This document shows, piece by piece, positions 1-8,659 of a stretch of 33,631 nt of DNA. The DNA is from JANPPS01 sp031428635 (GTDB lineage Bacteria; Pseudomonadota; Alphaproteobacteria; Acetobacterales; Acetobacteraceae): NCBI GenBank assembly GCA_031428635.1, contig JANPPS010000101.1, positions 1 through 33,631 on the forward strand, written 5' to 3'. The notes beneath the pieces were generated by a model, which was given only the letters and a program-made list of their open reading frames with translations, was not told the DNA's origin and made no database searches. How positions within the stretch are numbered: the first letter of the stretch is position 1; every line of letters begins with the position of its first letter. Made by a program: the position numbers and the translations under genes.

Positions 1-16
1 GCTATGCACTGTCGCG

Positions 17-1765
17 GTGTCCCAGCGCGTTATGACGGTACCAGCCGGCGCACCATTCGTTTGTGAAAAATGCGGCGAACCGCTGATCGAGCCGACGTCC
101 ATGTCATCGCCGCGGCGACGAACGGCGTCGATTTTGGTCCAGCTTGTGGTGTTAATCGCCGGCCTGTCCGCCATCGCTTGGAAACTATCTGGACCCGGCG
201 GGGATTTCGCTGGCGTTCGGGCCGCCTGGAACGCATTCCAGGGCGGACCGGCTCAGCAGGCCGCATCCGCCCCCGTCACAACCGCCGCTGTGACGCCCAC
301 TTCGGGAGCGGTCACTTCCGGAGCGGTCACCTCCGAAGTGGCCGCACCGGCGAGTGAGACCGAAACCGCGTCGGCCACTACCATGGCGTCAATCCCTGCG
401 CGACTTAGCGAGCCTGATCCTGCGTCGGCCGGCGCCATCCCCGCGGCCGGCATGGAGCCGGCCACCACCGTGGCGGTCGCGGCGGTCCCTGCTGTCCCCG
501 CGCGGCTGCCGGTACCGAGCACGGTACTGCTCCGGTTGGCCGGCTCGGACTCCGCTGGGCCTAAGTTGATCCGGCGCCTCGCGTCGAGCTACTTGGCGCT
601 CATTGGTGACACCAGCATCTCCGCCGTGCCAGGCGGCACACCGCGGCTGATCGATGTATCCGGGTTACAGACCGGCCAGCGCGAGGTGATCACCATCCTC
701 GAAACGTCCACCGCTGGCGGCTTTAACGCCCTATTGCGCGGGACAGCCGACATGGCCGTGTCCAATCGAAAGCTGACGGAGGCGGAGGCCGAGCGGATGC
801 AGTCCGTCGGCGACCTAACGATCCCGGCCCATGAGCACGTCATTGCTGTGCTGGGGATCGCGGTGATCGTCAATCCCACGAACCGCGTCGCCTCACTATC
901 GGCCGGTCAGGTCCGTGGGATCCTTGGTGGAAAGATCACCAATTGGTCCGAGGTCGGCGGGACGGCCGCGCCCATCAAGGTGCAGGTCGTGGCCGTGCCC
1001 GAGGATGGCGGCGACACTCCGCAGGACGCAATCCTCGCGGCCGAGGCCGTCAGCCCGGCCGCAACCCGCAGTGCGAACGAGCAGGCCGTGGCCACCCGGG
1101 TCGTGGGCGACCGCGATAGCCTCGGCGTCGTGACCATGGGTGCCGTCGGTGCAGCGAAGGTCATGCCGGTATCCGACGGCAAAGCGGCCGCGACGATGCC
1201 GAACGAGGCGACGCTTGCATCAGAGGCATACCCGTTCAGCCAGCGCATCTATTTGTATGGCGTTAATGCCGGCAACGGCTTCATTCGCCGGTTCGCCGAT
1301 TACGTGTCGTCGGCAAACGGCCAGGCCGCGGTCGAGGCGGCGGGCTACGTCTCGCTCACTATCAAGACTGAGGTCGCTGCCGCGCCCGATGTCGCGTCAG
1401 AGCGGTACAAGCAACTCGTACAAGGTGCCACGCGCATGTCGGTCGATTTTCGCTTTCAACCGGGCTCAGTCGATCTCGATAGCCGAAGTGCTAGAGACAT
1501 GGACCGGGTGATCGCCTTCCTGAAGGCGCAACGCGTGCCGGCCAACAAAATACTACTGGCCGCGTTTGCCGATAACAGCGGTCAGGCGGCTACCAACCAG
1601 GCCGTATCCCAACGGCGGGCGGAGGCGGTGGCGTCTGCCCTCGCGCGTGGCGGATTCGTCCCCGGCAAGATCGCGTCATTCGGTTCCGAGTTGCCGGTTG
1701 CCGATAACGCAACGGCAGAAGGCCGAGAGCGCAACCGCCGTGTCGAGGTCTTCCTGGTTCCCTAA
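17..1765 (+). CDS. PstS-like substrate-binding / OmpA fusion, membrane anchored (5' end uncertain)
   Basis: Single polypeptide with four parts. A CxxC pair (residues 16-19, CEKC) resembles half of a zinc ribbon. A hydrophobic segment at about 36-56 should be one membrane helix. An Ala/Pro/Thr-rich linker runs to about residue 165. A periplasmic phosphate-binding-protein-like domain spans about 168-455 (LLRLAGSDS, ITNWSEVGG, DSLGVVTMG are typical PstS-family stretches). The last ~110 residues are an OmpA-type peptidoglycan-binding domain (SQRRAEAVASALA, ERNRRVEVFL). I infer a cytoplasm-facing N-terminus and an envelope-exposed ligand-binding/wall-binding part. The GTG start at 17 is only a choice: the frame is open to the window edge and the other zinc-ribbon half may lie upstream. 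ATG at 32 is another option. Ligand unknown; phosphate is a guess from the fold. The next gene, a membrane GTPase, starts 93 nt downstream on the same strand. Confidence 0.75.
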   Translation: MSQRVMTVPAGAPFVCEKCGEPLIEPTSMSSPRRRTASILVQLVVLIAGLSAIAWKLSGPGGDFAGVRAAWNAFQGGPAQQAASAPVTTAAVTPTSGAVTSGAVTSEVAAPASETETASATTMASIPARLSEPDPASAGAIPAAGMEPATTVAVAAVPAVPARLPVPSTVLLRLAGSDSAGPKLIRRLASSYLALIGDTSISAVPGGTPRLIDVSGLQTGQREVITILETSTAGGFNALLRGTADMAVSNRKLTEAEAERMQSVGDLTIPAHEHVIAVLGIAVIVNPTNRVASLSAGQVRGILGGKITNWSEVGGTAAPIKVQVVAVPEDGGDTPQDAILAAEAVSPAATRSANEQAVATRVVGDRDSLGVVTMGAVGAAKVMPVSDGKAAATMPNEATLASEAYPFSQRIYLYGVNAGNGFIRRFADYVSSANGQAAVEAAGYVSLTIKTEVAAAPDVASERYKQLVQGATRMSVDFRFQPGSVDLDSRSARDMDRVIAFLKAQRVPANKILLAAFADNSGQAATNQAVSQRRAEAVASALARGGFVPGKIASFGSELPVADNATAEGRERNRRVEVFLVP

Positions 1766-1858
1766 GGCCGAGCGTTACGGATTGACGACACGCGGCATTG
1801 CCTTAATCATTCTTTAATCTAGTTAAACAGACAACGAGCTTCAGGAGCGGCAGTCAAA

Positions 1859-3700
1859 ATGGGATTGTTCTCAAAGAGTAAGGTGTCCCACGAAGCCGAG
1901 CGCGAGGCCCTCGCCCTAGAGGCCGCGGTCATGGCGCGGATCGCCACAATCACGACGACGCACGACCAACAGGCCTTTGCCGAGGATCAAGCAGACCTCG
2001 AGCTGCTTGCGTCGATGTCGGCCGGCGCGGAAACGGCAGAGCCCGACCGGTTGGCGCTATCTGTCGCATCCGTTCCAGATGCGCTGGTGGCAGCCCTGGC
2101 CGCGCCTGCCGGGGGCGATACTGCTGGCATGACCGATTACACCAGCATGATTCCGCCGCCGCTCACCGTCCACCCGCACGTACATTCTCTGGCTGCGCCG
2201 GCAATGGATGACTACGCGCAGCCGGATGCTACGGCCGGGTTCGCCGAAATGCAGGCTATGGCACCGGTGCCGGACTTGGACGCCGATCTGGTGCCGATGT
2301 CGTTCGAGTTCCTCCTGACCCCGATCACGGAACCACCACCCGCCGAACCGGCCGAAATCGCGGCGTTCGAGCCGCAGCCGGGCATGGATCCACTGTCCCT
2401 CACCATCCCAGCCCCGCCCGCGGCGTTTGAGGCGGCCGGGGGTGAGCCCTTACTTTCGCTGGCGCCCTGGATGGAGCAGCCGACCGAGATCCCTGATCTT
2501 CCGCTGTCCGCAGGCTTCGCTTTTACCGAGCTCGCCGATGCCGAACTGGAACAGAACGTCACCCCGACACTGGTCAAGTCCAACCCATTCGCCTTGACCC
2601 CAGAATATCTTGCCGCCAACGCCTTGTTGCAGGATACGTCCAAGCACCTGCGCAGCATCGGCGCCGTCAATATCCTCGTCGCGGGCCAAACGGGCGTGGG
2701 CAAGAGCACACTGGTCAACAGCGTCTTCGGCGAGGCGTTTGCCGCCACCGCCGCCGGCAGCCCGGTAACGCAACACGCGCAGTGGTTCGTATCGGACACC
2801 GTGCCGCTCCGCATCCTTGATACCCGCGGGCTGGAAGCCAAGGACTACTCCGTCACCCTGAACGCATTGCGGGCCGAGATCGATAACAGCCGTGCCCAGC
2901 ATGACGAGAAAAACCAGCTCCACATGGCATGGGTCTGCATTTCGACCCCGAGCAGCCGGGTGCAAGAGTGCGAGATCGACGTATTGAGGCTACTCAACAA
3001 ATATAACATCCCGACGATCATCGTGCTGACGAAATACGACGACGATGAGGACTTCCCTGGAATCGTCGAGCGGATCGTCACCGAGAAAGGTGCGCAGTTC
3101 ACCGCCATCGTGGCCGTACGCGCACTGGCCCGCAAAACCCGCCCTTCGGTTGGACTAGAGGAGCTCGTCACCGCAACTTTTACGGCGCTGCCCGTCGCAC
3201 ACAAGGCCGCATTTGCGGCGGCGCAGAAAATTAGCCGTGACCTGAACCGGACGACAGCCGAGACCTACGTGACGGTGGCGGCTAGTGCGGCGGCGGCCGC
3301 ATCCGTGATCCCGATACCGTTCGCGGACCTGGCGACGCTGGCACCGATCCTGGCGAGCATGCTGATCGGTATCTCCAACGCCTTTGGCGTAACGTTGGAG
3401 CGTCGACAGATCATGCAGCTGATCTCGACCGTGCTCGGCTGCCTTGCGATCACGATGGCGGGTGGATGGGTTATCGGGTCGGTCCTGAAGTTCATTCCTG
3501 GACCGGGATCGGTGATTGGTGCGATGATGAACGCAACTGTCGCGGGCGCGCTGACCCGGACGCTGGGCCGGACCTATATCCGGTTCCTGTACGCGTTCCT
3601 GGAGGTCAACCGCCGCCTTCCAACCGCCGACGAGATTTTCGACCTGTTTCCGACGTTCTACAAAGCGGGCCGTAAGGCGGTGGTGAGCGCCTCGGCATAG
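1859..3700 (+). CDS. Dynamin-like/Era-type GTPase with DUF697 tail
   Basis: A 613-residue protein. Residues 1 to about 260 are acidic, Ala/Pro-rich and probably disordered. The G domain follows: Walker A GQTGVGKS at about 276-283, switch-II DTRG near 321 and the base-recognition motif TKYD near 390 (TKxD in place of NKxD). The C-terminal ~150 residues are hydrophobic with Gly/Ala-rich helices (FADLATLAPILASMLIGIS, GWVIGSVLKFIPGPGSVIG), the pattern of DUF697/YcjF-type domains that sit on membranes. GTP hydrolysis is well supported; the cellular role is not. An AGGAG-like site (caggagcgg) lies about 10 nt before the ATG. The AT-rich 93-nt gap after the OmpA-fusion gene leaves room for a promoter, so operon membership is possible but unproven. 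The long unstructured N-terminus is unusual for the family. Confidence 0.8.
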   Translation: MGLFSKSKVSHEAEREALALEAAVMARIATITTTHDQQAFAEDQADLELLASMSAGAETAEPDRLALSVASVPDALVAALAAPAGGDTAGMTDYTSMIPPPLTVHPHVHSLAAPAMDDYAQPDATAGFAEMQAMAPVPDLDADLVPMSFEFLLTPITEPPPAEPAEIAAFEPQPGMDPLSLTIPAPPAAFEAAGGEPLLSLAPWMEQPTEIPDLPLSAGFAFTELADAELEQNVTPTLVKSNPFALTPEYLAANALLQDTSKHLRSIGAVNILVAGQTGVGKSTLVNSVFGEAFAATAAGSPVTQHAQWFVSDTVPLRILDTRGLEAKDYSVTLNALRAEIDNSRAQHDEKNQLHMAWVCISTPSSRVQECEIDVLRLLNKYNIPTIIVLTKYDDDEDFPGIVERIVTEKGAQFTAIVAVRALARKTRPSVGLEELVTATFTALPVAHKAAFAAAQKISRDLNRTTAETYVTVAASAAAAASVIPIPFADLATLAPILASMLIGISNAFGVTLERRQIMQLISTVLGCLAITMAGGWVIGSVLKFIPGPGSVIGAMMNATVAGALTRTLGRTYIRFLYAFLEVNRRLPTADEIFDLFPTFYKAGRKAVVSASA

Positions 3701-3716
3701 GTCAGCGCGCGCGGCT

Positions 3717-4175
3717 TCAAGCCTCGGGCGGGCCCATCGACTTGATCAGGTCGAATACGCGCTTGCGGATCGCCGGGTCAGTGATGCGGAAGTAGGCGCG
3801 GGCTAGTTCCTGCGTCTCACGCCGTGACATCGTATCGTCTGCGCCAAACGAGTCCTGCGTCTCGGCAAAGCCACCGGCGGCGCGCGTTGTGTGATGATTA
3901 CCATGCAGGTTCGCAATCGGCTCCGGCATATCGTCGAAGAAAAACGAGATCGACACATCGAGCACACGCGATAGGTCAAACAGCCGTGATGCTCCGACCC
4001 GGTTCACGCCCCGCTCATATTTCTGCACCTGCTGAAACGTCAGACCAAGCGCCTCACCCAACCGTTCCTGCGACATACCCATTAGAGTGCGGCGGAGACG
4101 GATACGGCTTCCGACGTGCGCGTCGATCGGGCTGGGCCGCGGATCTTTGTCCGCAGTGGTAGCAAGTCCGGCCAT
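3717..4175 (-). CDS. XRE-family HTH transcriptional regulator
   Basis: A 152-residue cytoplasmic DNA-binding protein. A Cro/CI-type helix-turn-helix occupies about residues 15-72 (VGSRIRLRRTLMGMSQERLG, then FQQVQKYERGVNRV), followed by an alphaproteobacterial tail ending in FDLIKSMGPP. This type of small XRE protein is commonly encoded after lnt and before metK in alphaproteobacteria; here lnt is upstream but a convergent GTPase gene follows. The start at 4175 is preferred over an in-frame ATG at 4265 because GGAG sits 7 nt upstream (GGAGAACCAAAATG) and the extra 30 residues are not family-like. A plausible sigma-70 promoter and a strong hairpin lie in the leader. Targets unknown. Confidence 0.88.
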   Translation of the reverse strand: MAGLATTADKDPRPSPIDAHVGSRIRLRRTLMGMSQERLGEALGLTFQQVQKYERGVNRVGASRLFDLSRVLDVSISFFFDDMPEPIANLHGNHHTTRAAGGFAETQDSFGADDTMSRRETQELARAYFRITDPAIRKRVFDLIKSMGPPEA

Positions 4176-4190
4176 TTTGGTTCTCCAACT

Positions 4191-4207
4191 CCCCCGCTTG
4201 GCGGGGG
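4191..4207 (-). promoter_or_regulatory. GC-only hairpin in the leader of the XRE gene
   Basis: CCCCCGC / GCGGGGG, a perfect 7-bp stem with a 3-nt loop, lies between the predicted promoter and the ribosome-binding site of the XRE gene, about 16 nt before its ATG. There is no U-tract in the direction of the gene, so a simple terminator is unlikely. It may tune transcript stability or access to the ribosome-binding site. Function inferred only. Confidence 0.45.
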
Positions 4208-4212
4208 AAATC

Positions 4213-4241
4213 TGCATACCTTCACAACCATACCTCGTCAA
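4213..4241 (-). promoter_or_regulatory. Candidate sigma-70 promoter for the XRE gene
   Basis: Read on the minus strand: TTGACG (complement of 4236-4241), a 17-nt spacer, then TATGCA (complement of 4213-4218). Spacing is ideal and the -35 matches at 5 of 6 positions, while the -10 is weak. It would place transcription start about 30 nt upstream of the ATG, just before or within the GC hairpin. Confidence 0.4.
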
Positions 4242-4288
4242 CGGTTCCATAAAAGAATTGGACAAGTACGATTAAGAATGGCTTACAC

Positions 4289-5812
4289 TTATTTTAGAGA
4301 CGCCTCTCGTCGCCGGGGCCGAGCCGCGGTCACTGTTGCCAGGGCCGCAAGGATGCCTGGGATAACCAGGCCCCAGCGTGAAAACGACGTCGGCGGCCGT
4401 GGACCCGGCAACGGTAACACCAATGTCGTTGCAATTCCCATCTCCGTCCGGCCCAACTCGCGCCCGCGGCTGTCAAATCCGGCGCTGATGCCGGTATTCG
4501 CGGCGCGCATAATAGGCAACCCCTCCTCGACTGCGCGCATCCGGGCCGCGGCCAAATGCTGCCGGGGCCCCGTCGAATTACCGAACCACGCGTCATTGGT
4601 GATGTTGACGATCCACTCCGGCCGGTCCCGCTCATCGATCACCTGCCCCGGGAAAATCGCCTCATAGCAAATGATCGGCCCAAGCGATGGCAATCCGGGT
4701 AGGTGCAACGTGACCGGCCCGGTGCCGAAACCGAAGCGGCCGGGGACAATCTGAATCGATAGCGGCACCCAGCTCGGCGCGAATTCGCCAAACGGGACCA
4801 AGTGCCACTTGGCGTAGGGTGCCGCCACCGTGCCGTCTGCCCCCATCGCCAGCAGCGTATTGAGGGGCAAATTGTCCGGCTCCCGCGACGGCTCGCCCTT
4901 CGTGAACCCGAGTGTGCCGACAATGGCCGCGCGCGCCGGCGCCGCCGCCTGCAGGATCGCTGCCCGGGCACCAGGGTTGACGGTTAGGACATAGGGCGTG
5001 CTGCTTGTCTCCGGCCAAACGACGATTGTGTCGCGCGACAGCCCCGCCATCGCTGCCCGGGTCAGCGCCAGATACCGTTCGAACGCCACCCGCGCTTGCT
5101 CCAGGTCCCACTTCGCCCCCTGGGTCACGTTACCCTGCACGAGCACGACCGACAGGCCCGTACTGCGCGGCTCGGGCCCTTGCAGACGCAAAAGCCCGAG
5201 CCCGCCCCAGACAAACAGCGAAACGACCGCCCCGATTTGCGCCGGGCGCGCCAAAATGGGCGCGGTCGCCAGCAGCACGGTCGTAAACGTCAAACCCGGG
5301 GTGCCCACCCACGCCAAAGGCTGCAGCATCATGTCACCGAACGGGCCCGGTACCGCCCACACGCTACCCCACGGATTCCAGGGAAATCCGGTGCCGAGGT
5401 ATTGTCGCAGCAGGTCGAACAGCGTCCACAGCCCGGCGAACGCCACCGCCCGCCGCCAGCCCGCAGGTACGCGCCATACCAACCCAGCCGGTGCGGCGAT
5501 AAACAGGGCCAGCAACGCCGACAATGCCGGGACCGCAAACGGGACCAGCCACCAGTACCGAGCCGATTCGAGTAATATCGCCTCCGTAATCCAATACAGG
5601 CCGAAAATATGGTGACCCAGCCCGAATAGAAAGCCGCGCCGCGCCGCCATCCACGGCGACGACGACCCAGCGATCAGCGCCAGTAGACCCGGCACCGCCA
5701 CCAGCAACACGGGGATGACATGCAGCGGCGGCAGCGCGGCCGCAGATAGCGCGCCGAGACCCAAGGCAGCGAGCCCGGCCCACCATCCGGTCAGTCGTCT
5801 CAAACGACACAC
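4289..5812 (-). CDS. lnt: Apolipoprotein N-acyltransferase
   Basis: Inner-membrane enzyme that adds the third acyl chain to the N-terminal cysteine of lipoproteins. Length (507 aa from the chosen start) fits the family. The N-terminal ~200 residues carry several membrane helices (WWAGLAALGLGALSAAALP onwards, with the conserved GTGFPWNPWG loop), followed by a nitrilase-fold catalytic domain and a last membrane helix near the C-terminus. The Glu-Lys-Cys triad is visible: Glu in VVWPETSST, Lys in YAKWHLVPFGEFAPS, Cys in GPIICYEAIFPG. The start is the GTG at 5812, which overlaps the end of the upstream dehydrogenase gene by 13 nt; the frame is also open further upstream to 5854, so the exact start is uncertain. 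It is part of a tight minus-strand gene run. Confidence 0.93.
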   Translation of the reverse strand: MCRLRRLTGWWAGLAALGLGALSAAALPPLHVIPVLLVAVPGLLALIAGSSSPWMAARRGFLFGLGHHIFGLYWITEAILLESARYWWLVPFAVPALSALLALFIAAPAGLVWRVPAGWRRAVAFAGLWTLFDLLRQYLGTGFPWNPWGSVWAVPGPFGDMMLQPLAWVGTPGLTFTTVLLATAPILARPAQIGAVVSLFVWGGLGLLRLQGPEPRSTGLSVVLVQGNVTQGAKWDLEQARVAFERYLALTRAAMAGLSRDTIVVWPETSSTPYVLTVNPGARAAILQAAAPARAAIVGTLGFTKGEPSREPDNLPLNTLLAMGADGTVAAPYAKWHLVPFGEFAPSWVPLSIQIVPGRFGFGTGPVTLHLPGLPSLGPIICYEAIFPGQVIDERDRPEWIVNITNDAWFGNSTGPRQHLAAARMRAVEEGLPIMRAANTGISAGFDSRGRELGRTEMGIATTLVLPLPGPRPPTSFSRWGLVIPGILAALATVTAARPRRREASLK

Positions 5813-6741
5813 TCCGCCGGGGGGGCGCGCCCGTGCAGCACGGCCACCACGCACTCGGCAGCCCGGACGCCCATCGTGACCAGGCTACCCGGTGTGACCC
5901 CCGCCGCGTGGGGTGTCGCGATCACGGCTGGGTGGTTTCGCAATCGGTCGCCCACGGCCGGCGGCTCCTGCGCGAACACATCGAGCGCGGCGCCGGCAAT
6001 GTGCCCGCTGTCGAGCGCGTTCAGCAGCGCCGCCTCATCCACCAAACCGCCGCGGGACGTGTTGATCAACCACGCCCCGCGCGGAAGGATCGTCAGCGCG
6101 CCGCCGTCGATCAGACCGATCGTTGAGGGCGTGCGGGGGATATGCAGGCTCAGTATGTCGGACCCCGCGAGCAATGCTGTCAGTGACGGCGCGGCGTTCA
6201 GGCCCGGGGCCCCGTTGCGAGCATAGACCGTCACATGCAGGCCAAACGCCTCTGCCAGCCGGGTAACCGAACGCGCAATGTCGCCCGCCCCGACCAGCCC
6301 TAGCCGCAGGCCCGCCACGTCGCCGCTGACCACGTCGCCGCGCCATCCGCCGCCGGCGATCGTCGCCCCATGGGAAGGCAGACGCTTCACCAGTGCCAGC
6401 AGGACGGCCATCGTATGCTCTGCCACCGCCCGCGTGTTCGACCCGGGCGCCCGGGTAACCACAACACCCCGTGCCCGGGCAGCGTCGAGGTCCACGTCAT
6501 CCACCCCCACGCCATGGCGCGCGACGATGCGCAGCCGCGGTGCGGCAGCCATGACCGCGGCCGTGATGGTGCCCTGGCGGGAGATGAACGCGACGGGATC
6601 GACGGCTTGGGCCAGGCCCACCAGCGTCGCCTCGGTCGGATATGAGCCGGTGTAGTGCAACACGCCGCCCGCGGCCTCGATCAACGCCACGGCGTCGGGT
6701 GCCAGGCCGGGCGCCGTCATGATCACTGCAACAGTCGGCAT
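5800..6741 (-). CDS. D-isomer-specific 2-hydroxyacid dehydrogenase
   Basis: A 313-residue NAD(P)-dependent dehydrogenase of the D-3-phosphoglycerate dehydrogenase-like family. The Rossmann motif is seen as LGLVGAGDIARSV in the middle of the protein. Signature 3 is INTSRGGLVDEAAL, carrying the catalytic Arg; the catalytic Glu lies in ALDVFAQEPP and the His in ATPHAAGVTPGS. It lacks the ACT regulatory domain of SerA, so I do not call it serA. Substrate unknown; glyoxylate/hydroxypyruvate or another 2-oxoacid is possible. It starts 2 nt after the end of the OlsB-like gene and overlaps lnt, so it is co-transcribed with envelope-lipid genes. Confidence 0.88.
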   Translation of the reverse strand: MPTVAVIMTAPGLAPDAVALIEAAGGVLHYTGSYPTEATLVGLAQAVDPVAFISRQGTITAAVMAAAPRLRIVARHGVGVDDVDLDAARARGVVVTRAPGSNTRAVAEHTMAVLLALVKRLPSHGATIAGGGWRGDVVSGDVAGLRLGLVGAGDIARSVTRLAEAFGLHVTVYARNGAPGLNAAPSLTALLAGSDILSLHIPRTPSTIGLIDGGALTILPRGAWLINTSRGGLVDEAALLNALDSGHIAGAALDVFAQEPPAVGDRLRNHPAVIATPHAAGVTPGSLVTMGVRAAECVVAVLHGRAPPAECVV

Positions 6742-6743
6742 CG

Positions 6744-7577
6744 TCAGTCCGTCGCGTCTTTGGCCTGCCGCTCGTAGTGGCGATAGTACTTGTCGGTTAC
6801 CAGGTCTGTTTTCAGGATCATCGCCACGTCGATCGTATTGAACTGCGGGTCGATCACGGCGCCGTCGCCGATAAAGCCGCCGATTCGCAGGTAGCCCTTA
6901 ATCAGCGGCGGCAGCATCTGGTTCACGCGTCGCGGGTCGAACGATGACACCGGCACTCGGCGCATCTCGATATAGCGGTCGGCCTTCGCACGCGGGCGCA
7001 GGGCGGGCGGTGCCAGGTGGTGTTCGTATAGGTAGCTGAGCTCGGTCGCCAGCTTCTCCGGGTCCGTACCCGGCAGGCTGGCGCAGCCGAACATAAGGTC
7101 GATCTGGTTGTGGAAAACATAGGCCGCGATGCCGCGCCACAGCAGCTGCATGACCGCGCGGCCTCGATACTTAATGTCGACACAGCTACGGCCCAGTTCC
7201 AGCACGCGGCCTGGGAAGTCGGTGATAGTATGGATGTCGTACTCGTCGGCGCTGTAGAACCGCCCGATCGCAGCAGCACCAGACGGCTGCAGCATGCGAT
7301 ACGTGCCGACCACACCCTCCGGCCCCGGCCCGATTCCGTGGTCCACGACTAGCAGATGGTCGGCGACAGCATCGAACTCGTCCCGGTCGCGCCGGCTCGC
7401 GGCTGCTTGCGCGTTGGGAGCGGCCCCCATCTCATCGAAGAAGATCCGATACCGAAGGGCAAGCGCCGCATCGACCTCACTTGCGGTGGTTGCGATACGA
7501 ACACCCAGGTTGCCGGCCCGTATTTCACCAAAGCCGCCCGGGTCGGGCACGATGACCAGGGGAGCCAGACCGCTCAC
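6744..7577 (-). CDS. olsB: GNAT-fold ornithine lipid acyltransferase-like protein (OlsB family)
   Basis: A 277-residue protein of the acetyltransf_5/OlsB group. Recognisable stretches: ALRYRIFFDEMGA near the start, VVGTYRML, RVLELGRSCVDIKYRGRAVM, IDLMFGCASLPGTDP, and LPPLIKGYLRIGGFIGDGAV with the FNTIDVAMIL ending typical of OlsB and hemolysin-like relatives. OlsB transfers a 3-hydroxyacyl chain from acyl carrier protein to ornithine in the first step of ornithine-lipid synthesis. The second enzyme, OlsA, is not in the window, so the specific product is inferred. It starts at a GTG overlapping the fur stop by 4 nt (GTGA), so it is translationally coupled to fur. This pairing suggests, but does not show, iron- or stress-linked control of membrane lipid. 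Confidence 0.75.
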   Translation of the reverse strand: MSGLAPLVIVPDPGGFGEIRAGNLGVRIATTASEVDAALALRYRIFFDEMGAAPNAQAAASRRDRDEFDAVADHLLVVDHGIGPGPEGVVGTYRMLQPSGAAAIGRFYSADEYDIHTITDFPGRVLELGRSCVDIKYRGRAVMQLLWRGIAAYVFHNQIDLMFGCASLPGTDPEKLATELSYLYEHHLAPPALRPRAKADRYIEMRRVPVSSFDPRRVNQMLPPLIKGYLRIGGFIGDGAVIDPQFNTIDVAMILKTDLVTDKYYRHYERQAKDATD

Positions 7578-8089
7578 GCTGGTTTCCGCGTCGTGCGACG
7601 CCCAAATAACTCAAGCCGGTGCGACACGAGGTCGAAGCCAAGCCGGGTGGCAATCTCCTGCAGTAGCGCCTCATGCGCCGGGTCGGCGAACTCGATTACC
7701 TGTCCGGTTTCGATATCGATTAGATGGTGGTGCGGACCGTGCTCGGTCGGCTCGTACCGGGCGCGTCCGCCGCCGAAGTCGCGCCGTTCGAGTATGCCGT
7801 GCTCCTCGAACAAGCGAACGGTGCGGTAGACGGTCGCGATCGAAATCCGGGCGTCGAGCGTGATGGCTTGGCGGTACAGCGCCTCCACGTCCGGATGATC
7901 GGTTTCGTCCGACAAGACCTGCGCGATGACCCGGCGCTGCCCGGTCATCTTCAGGCCGCGCTCTATGCACAACCGCTCGATACGGGAGACTGGGAGCCGG
8001 CTACTGGCCGGGCGAGCCGAGACTTGCGCCGCGGACTGCGCCGGACGGGTGGTGTGGGCCTGCGAGGCCGGCTGCGGCTTGGTCAGCAC
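7574..8089 (-). CDS. fur: Fur-family metal-responsive regulator
   Basis: A 171-residue winged-helix repressor of the Fur family. After a ~35-residue Ala/Pro/Ser-rich extension comes the DNA-binding domain (ERGLKMTGQRRVIAQVL, HPDVEALYRQA, ISIATVYRTVRLFEEHGI). The dimerisation and metal site follows: HGPHHHLIDIETGQVIEF and LGFDLVSHRLELFGR. The HHHLIDI...EF and HRLEL pattern fits Fur/Mur better than Zur or PerR. In alphaproteobacteria such proteins may sense iron or manganese, so the metal is open. The GTG at 8089 is used because no better in-frame start precedes the HTH; no clear ribosome site is visible. The next gene (OlsB-like) overlaps its stop by 4 nt. Confidence 0.88.
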   Translation of the reverse strand: MLTKPQPASQAHTTRPAQSAAQVSARPASSRLPVSRIERLCIERGLKMTGQRRVIAQVLSDETDHPDVEALYRQAITLDARISIATVYRTVRLFEEHGILERRDFGGGRARYEPTEHGPHHHLIDIETGQVIEFADPAHEALLQEIATRLGFDLVSHRLELFGRRTTRKPA

Positions 8090-8152
8090 GGGGGCCGATT
8101 AGCCGAGTTTGCACCCCGCTGTCGAATCACCACCAGCCGGCCGGGGTACCGG

Positions 8153-8560
8153 CTAACGCACCCGCGGCTTGGTGCCCAACCCGATCTTCTTGGCCAGCGT
8201 CGAACGATGCTTCGCGTAGTTCGGCGCCACCATCGGATACTCGGGCGGCAGGCCCCACTTCTCACGGTACTGCTCGGGCGACATGTTGTAGCTGGTCTTC
8301 AGATGCCGCTTCAGCATCTTAAGCTTCTTTCCGTCCTCAAGGCAGATGAGGTGGTCGGGGAACACCGACTTCCGAACCGGTACGGCCGGCAGTTGCTTGT
8401 CTGGCACGACCGCCTCTTTGCCGACATTGGCCAAGGTGCGGTACACCTCCTGGATTAGGTTCGCCAAAGCATCGGGAGCGACGGAGTTGTTTGCGACATG
8501 CGCCGACACGATCTGTGCGGTCAGGCCAAGCACATCAGGATTAACGGTTTGTTCGGACAT
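8153..8560 (-). CDS. mucR: MucR/Ros-family transcriptional regulator
   Basis: A 135-residue alphaproteobacterial zinc-finger-type regulator. The conserved core is VFPDHLICLEDGKKLKMLKRHL, then MSPEQYREKWGLPPEYPMVAP and the basic tail YAKHRSTLAKKIGLG. As in many MucR proteins the second cysteine of the classical Ros finger is replaced by Asp (CLED). MucR proteins are nucleoid-associated-like repressors of exopolysaccharide, motility and cell-cycle genes. The ribosome site AGGAAA lies 8 nt before the ATG. It is divergent from the tusA-like gene across a 99-nt shared intergenic stretch, which probably holds both promoters. Confidence 0.93.
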   Translation of the reverse strand: MSEQTVNPDVLGLTAQIVSAHVANNSVAPDALANLIQEVYRTLANVGKEAVVPDKQLPAVPVRKSVFPDHLICLEDGKKLKMLKRHLKTSYNMSPEQYREKWGLPPEYPMVAPNYAKHRSTLAKKIGLGTKPRVR

Positions 8561-8659
8561 GTGTGTTTCCTAGTTTATCCGCGGTCTAGCCAGTCTATAC
8601 GATCGGCGTCGAGTGCAACGCAATACTCTTTAGCGATATTTGACGGAGGATAGTCTTCA

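Noticed and set aside
2212..2965. Two long minus-strand frames within the GTPase gene
   Set aside because: They cover the disordered N-terminal region and G domain of the GTPase; composition is low-complexity Ser/Gly/Arg.
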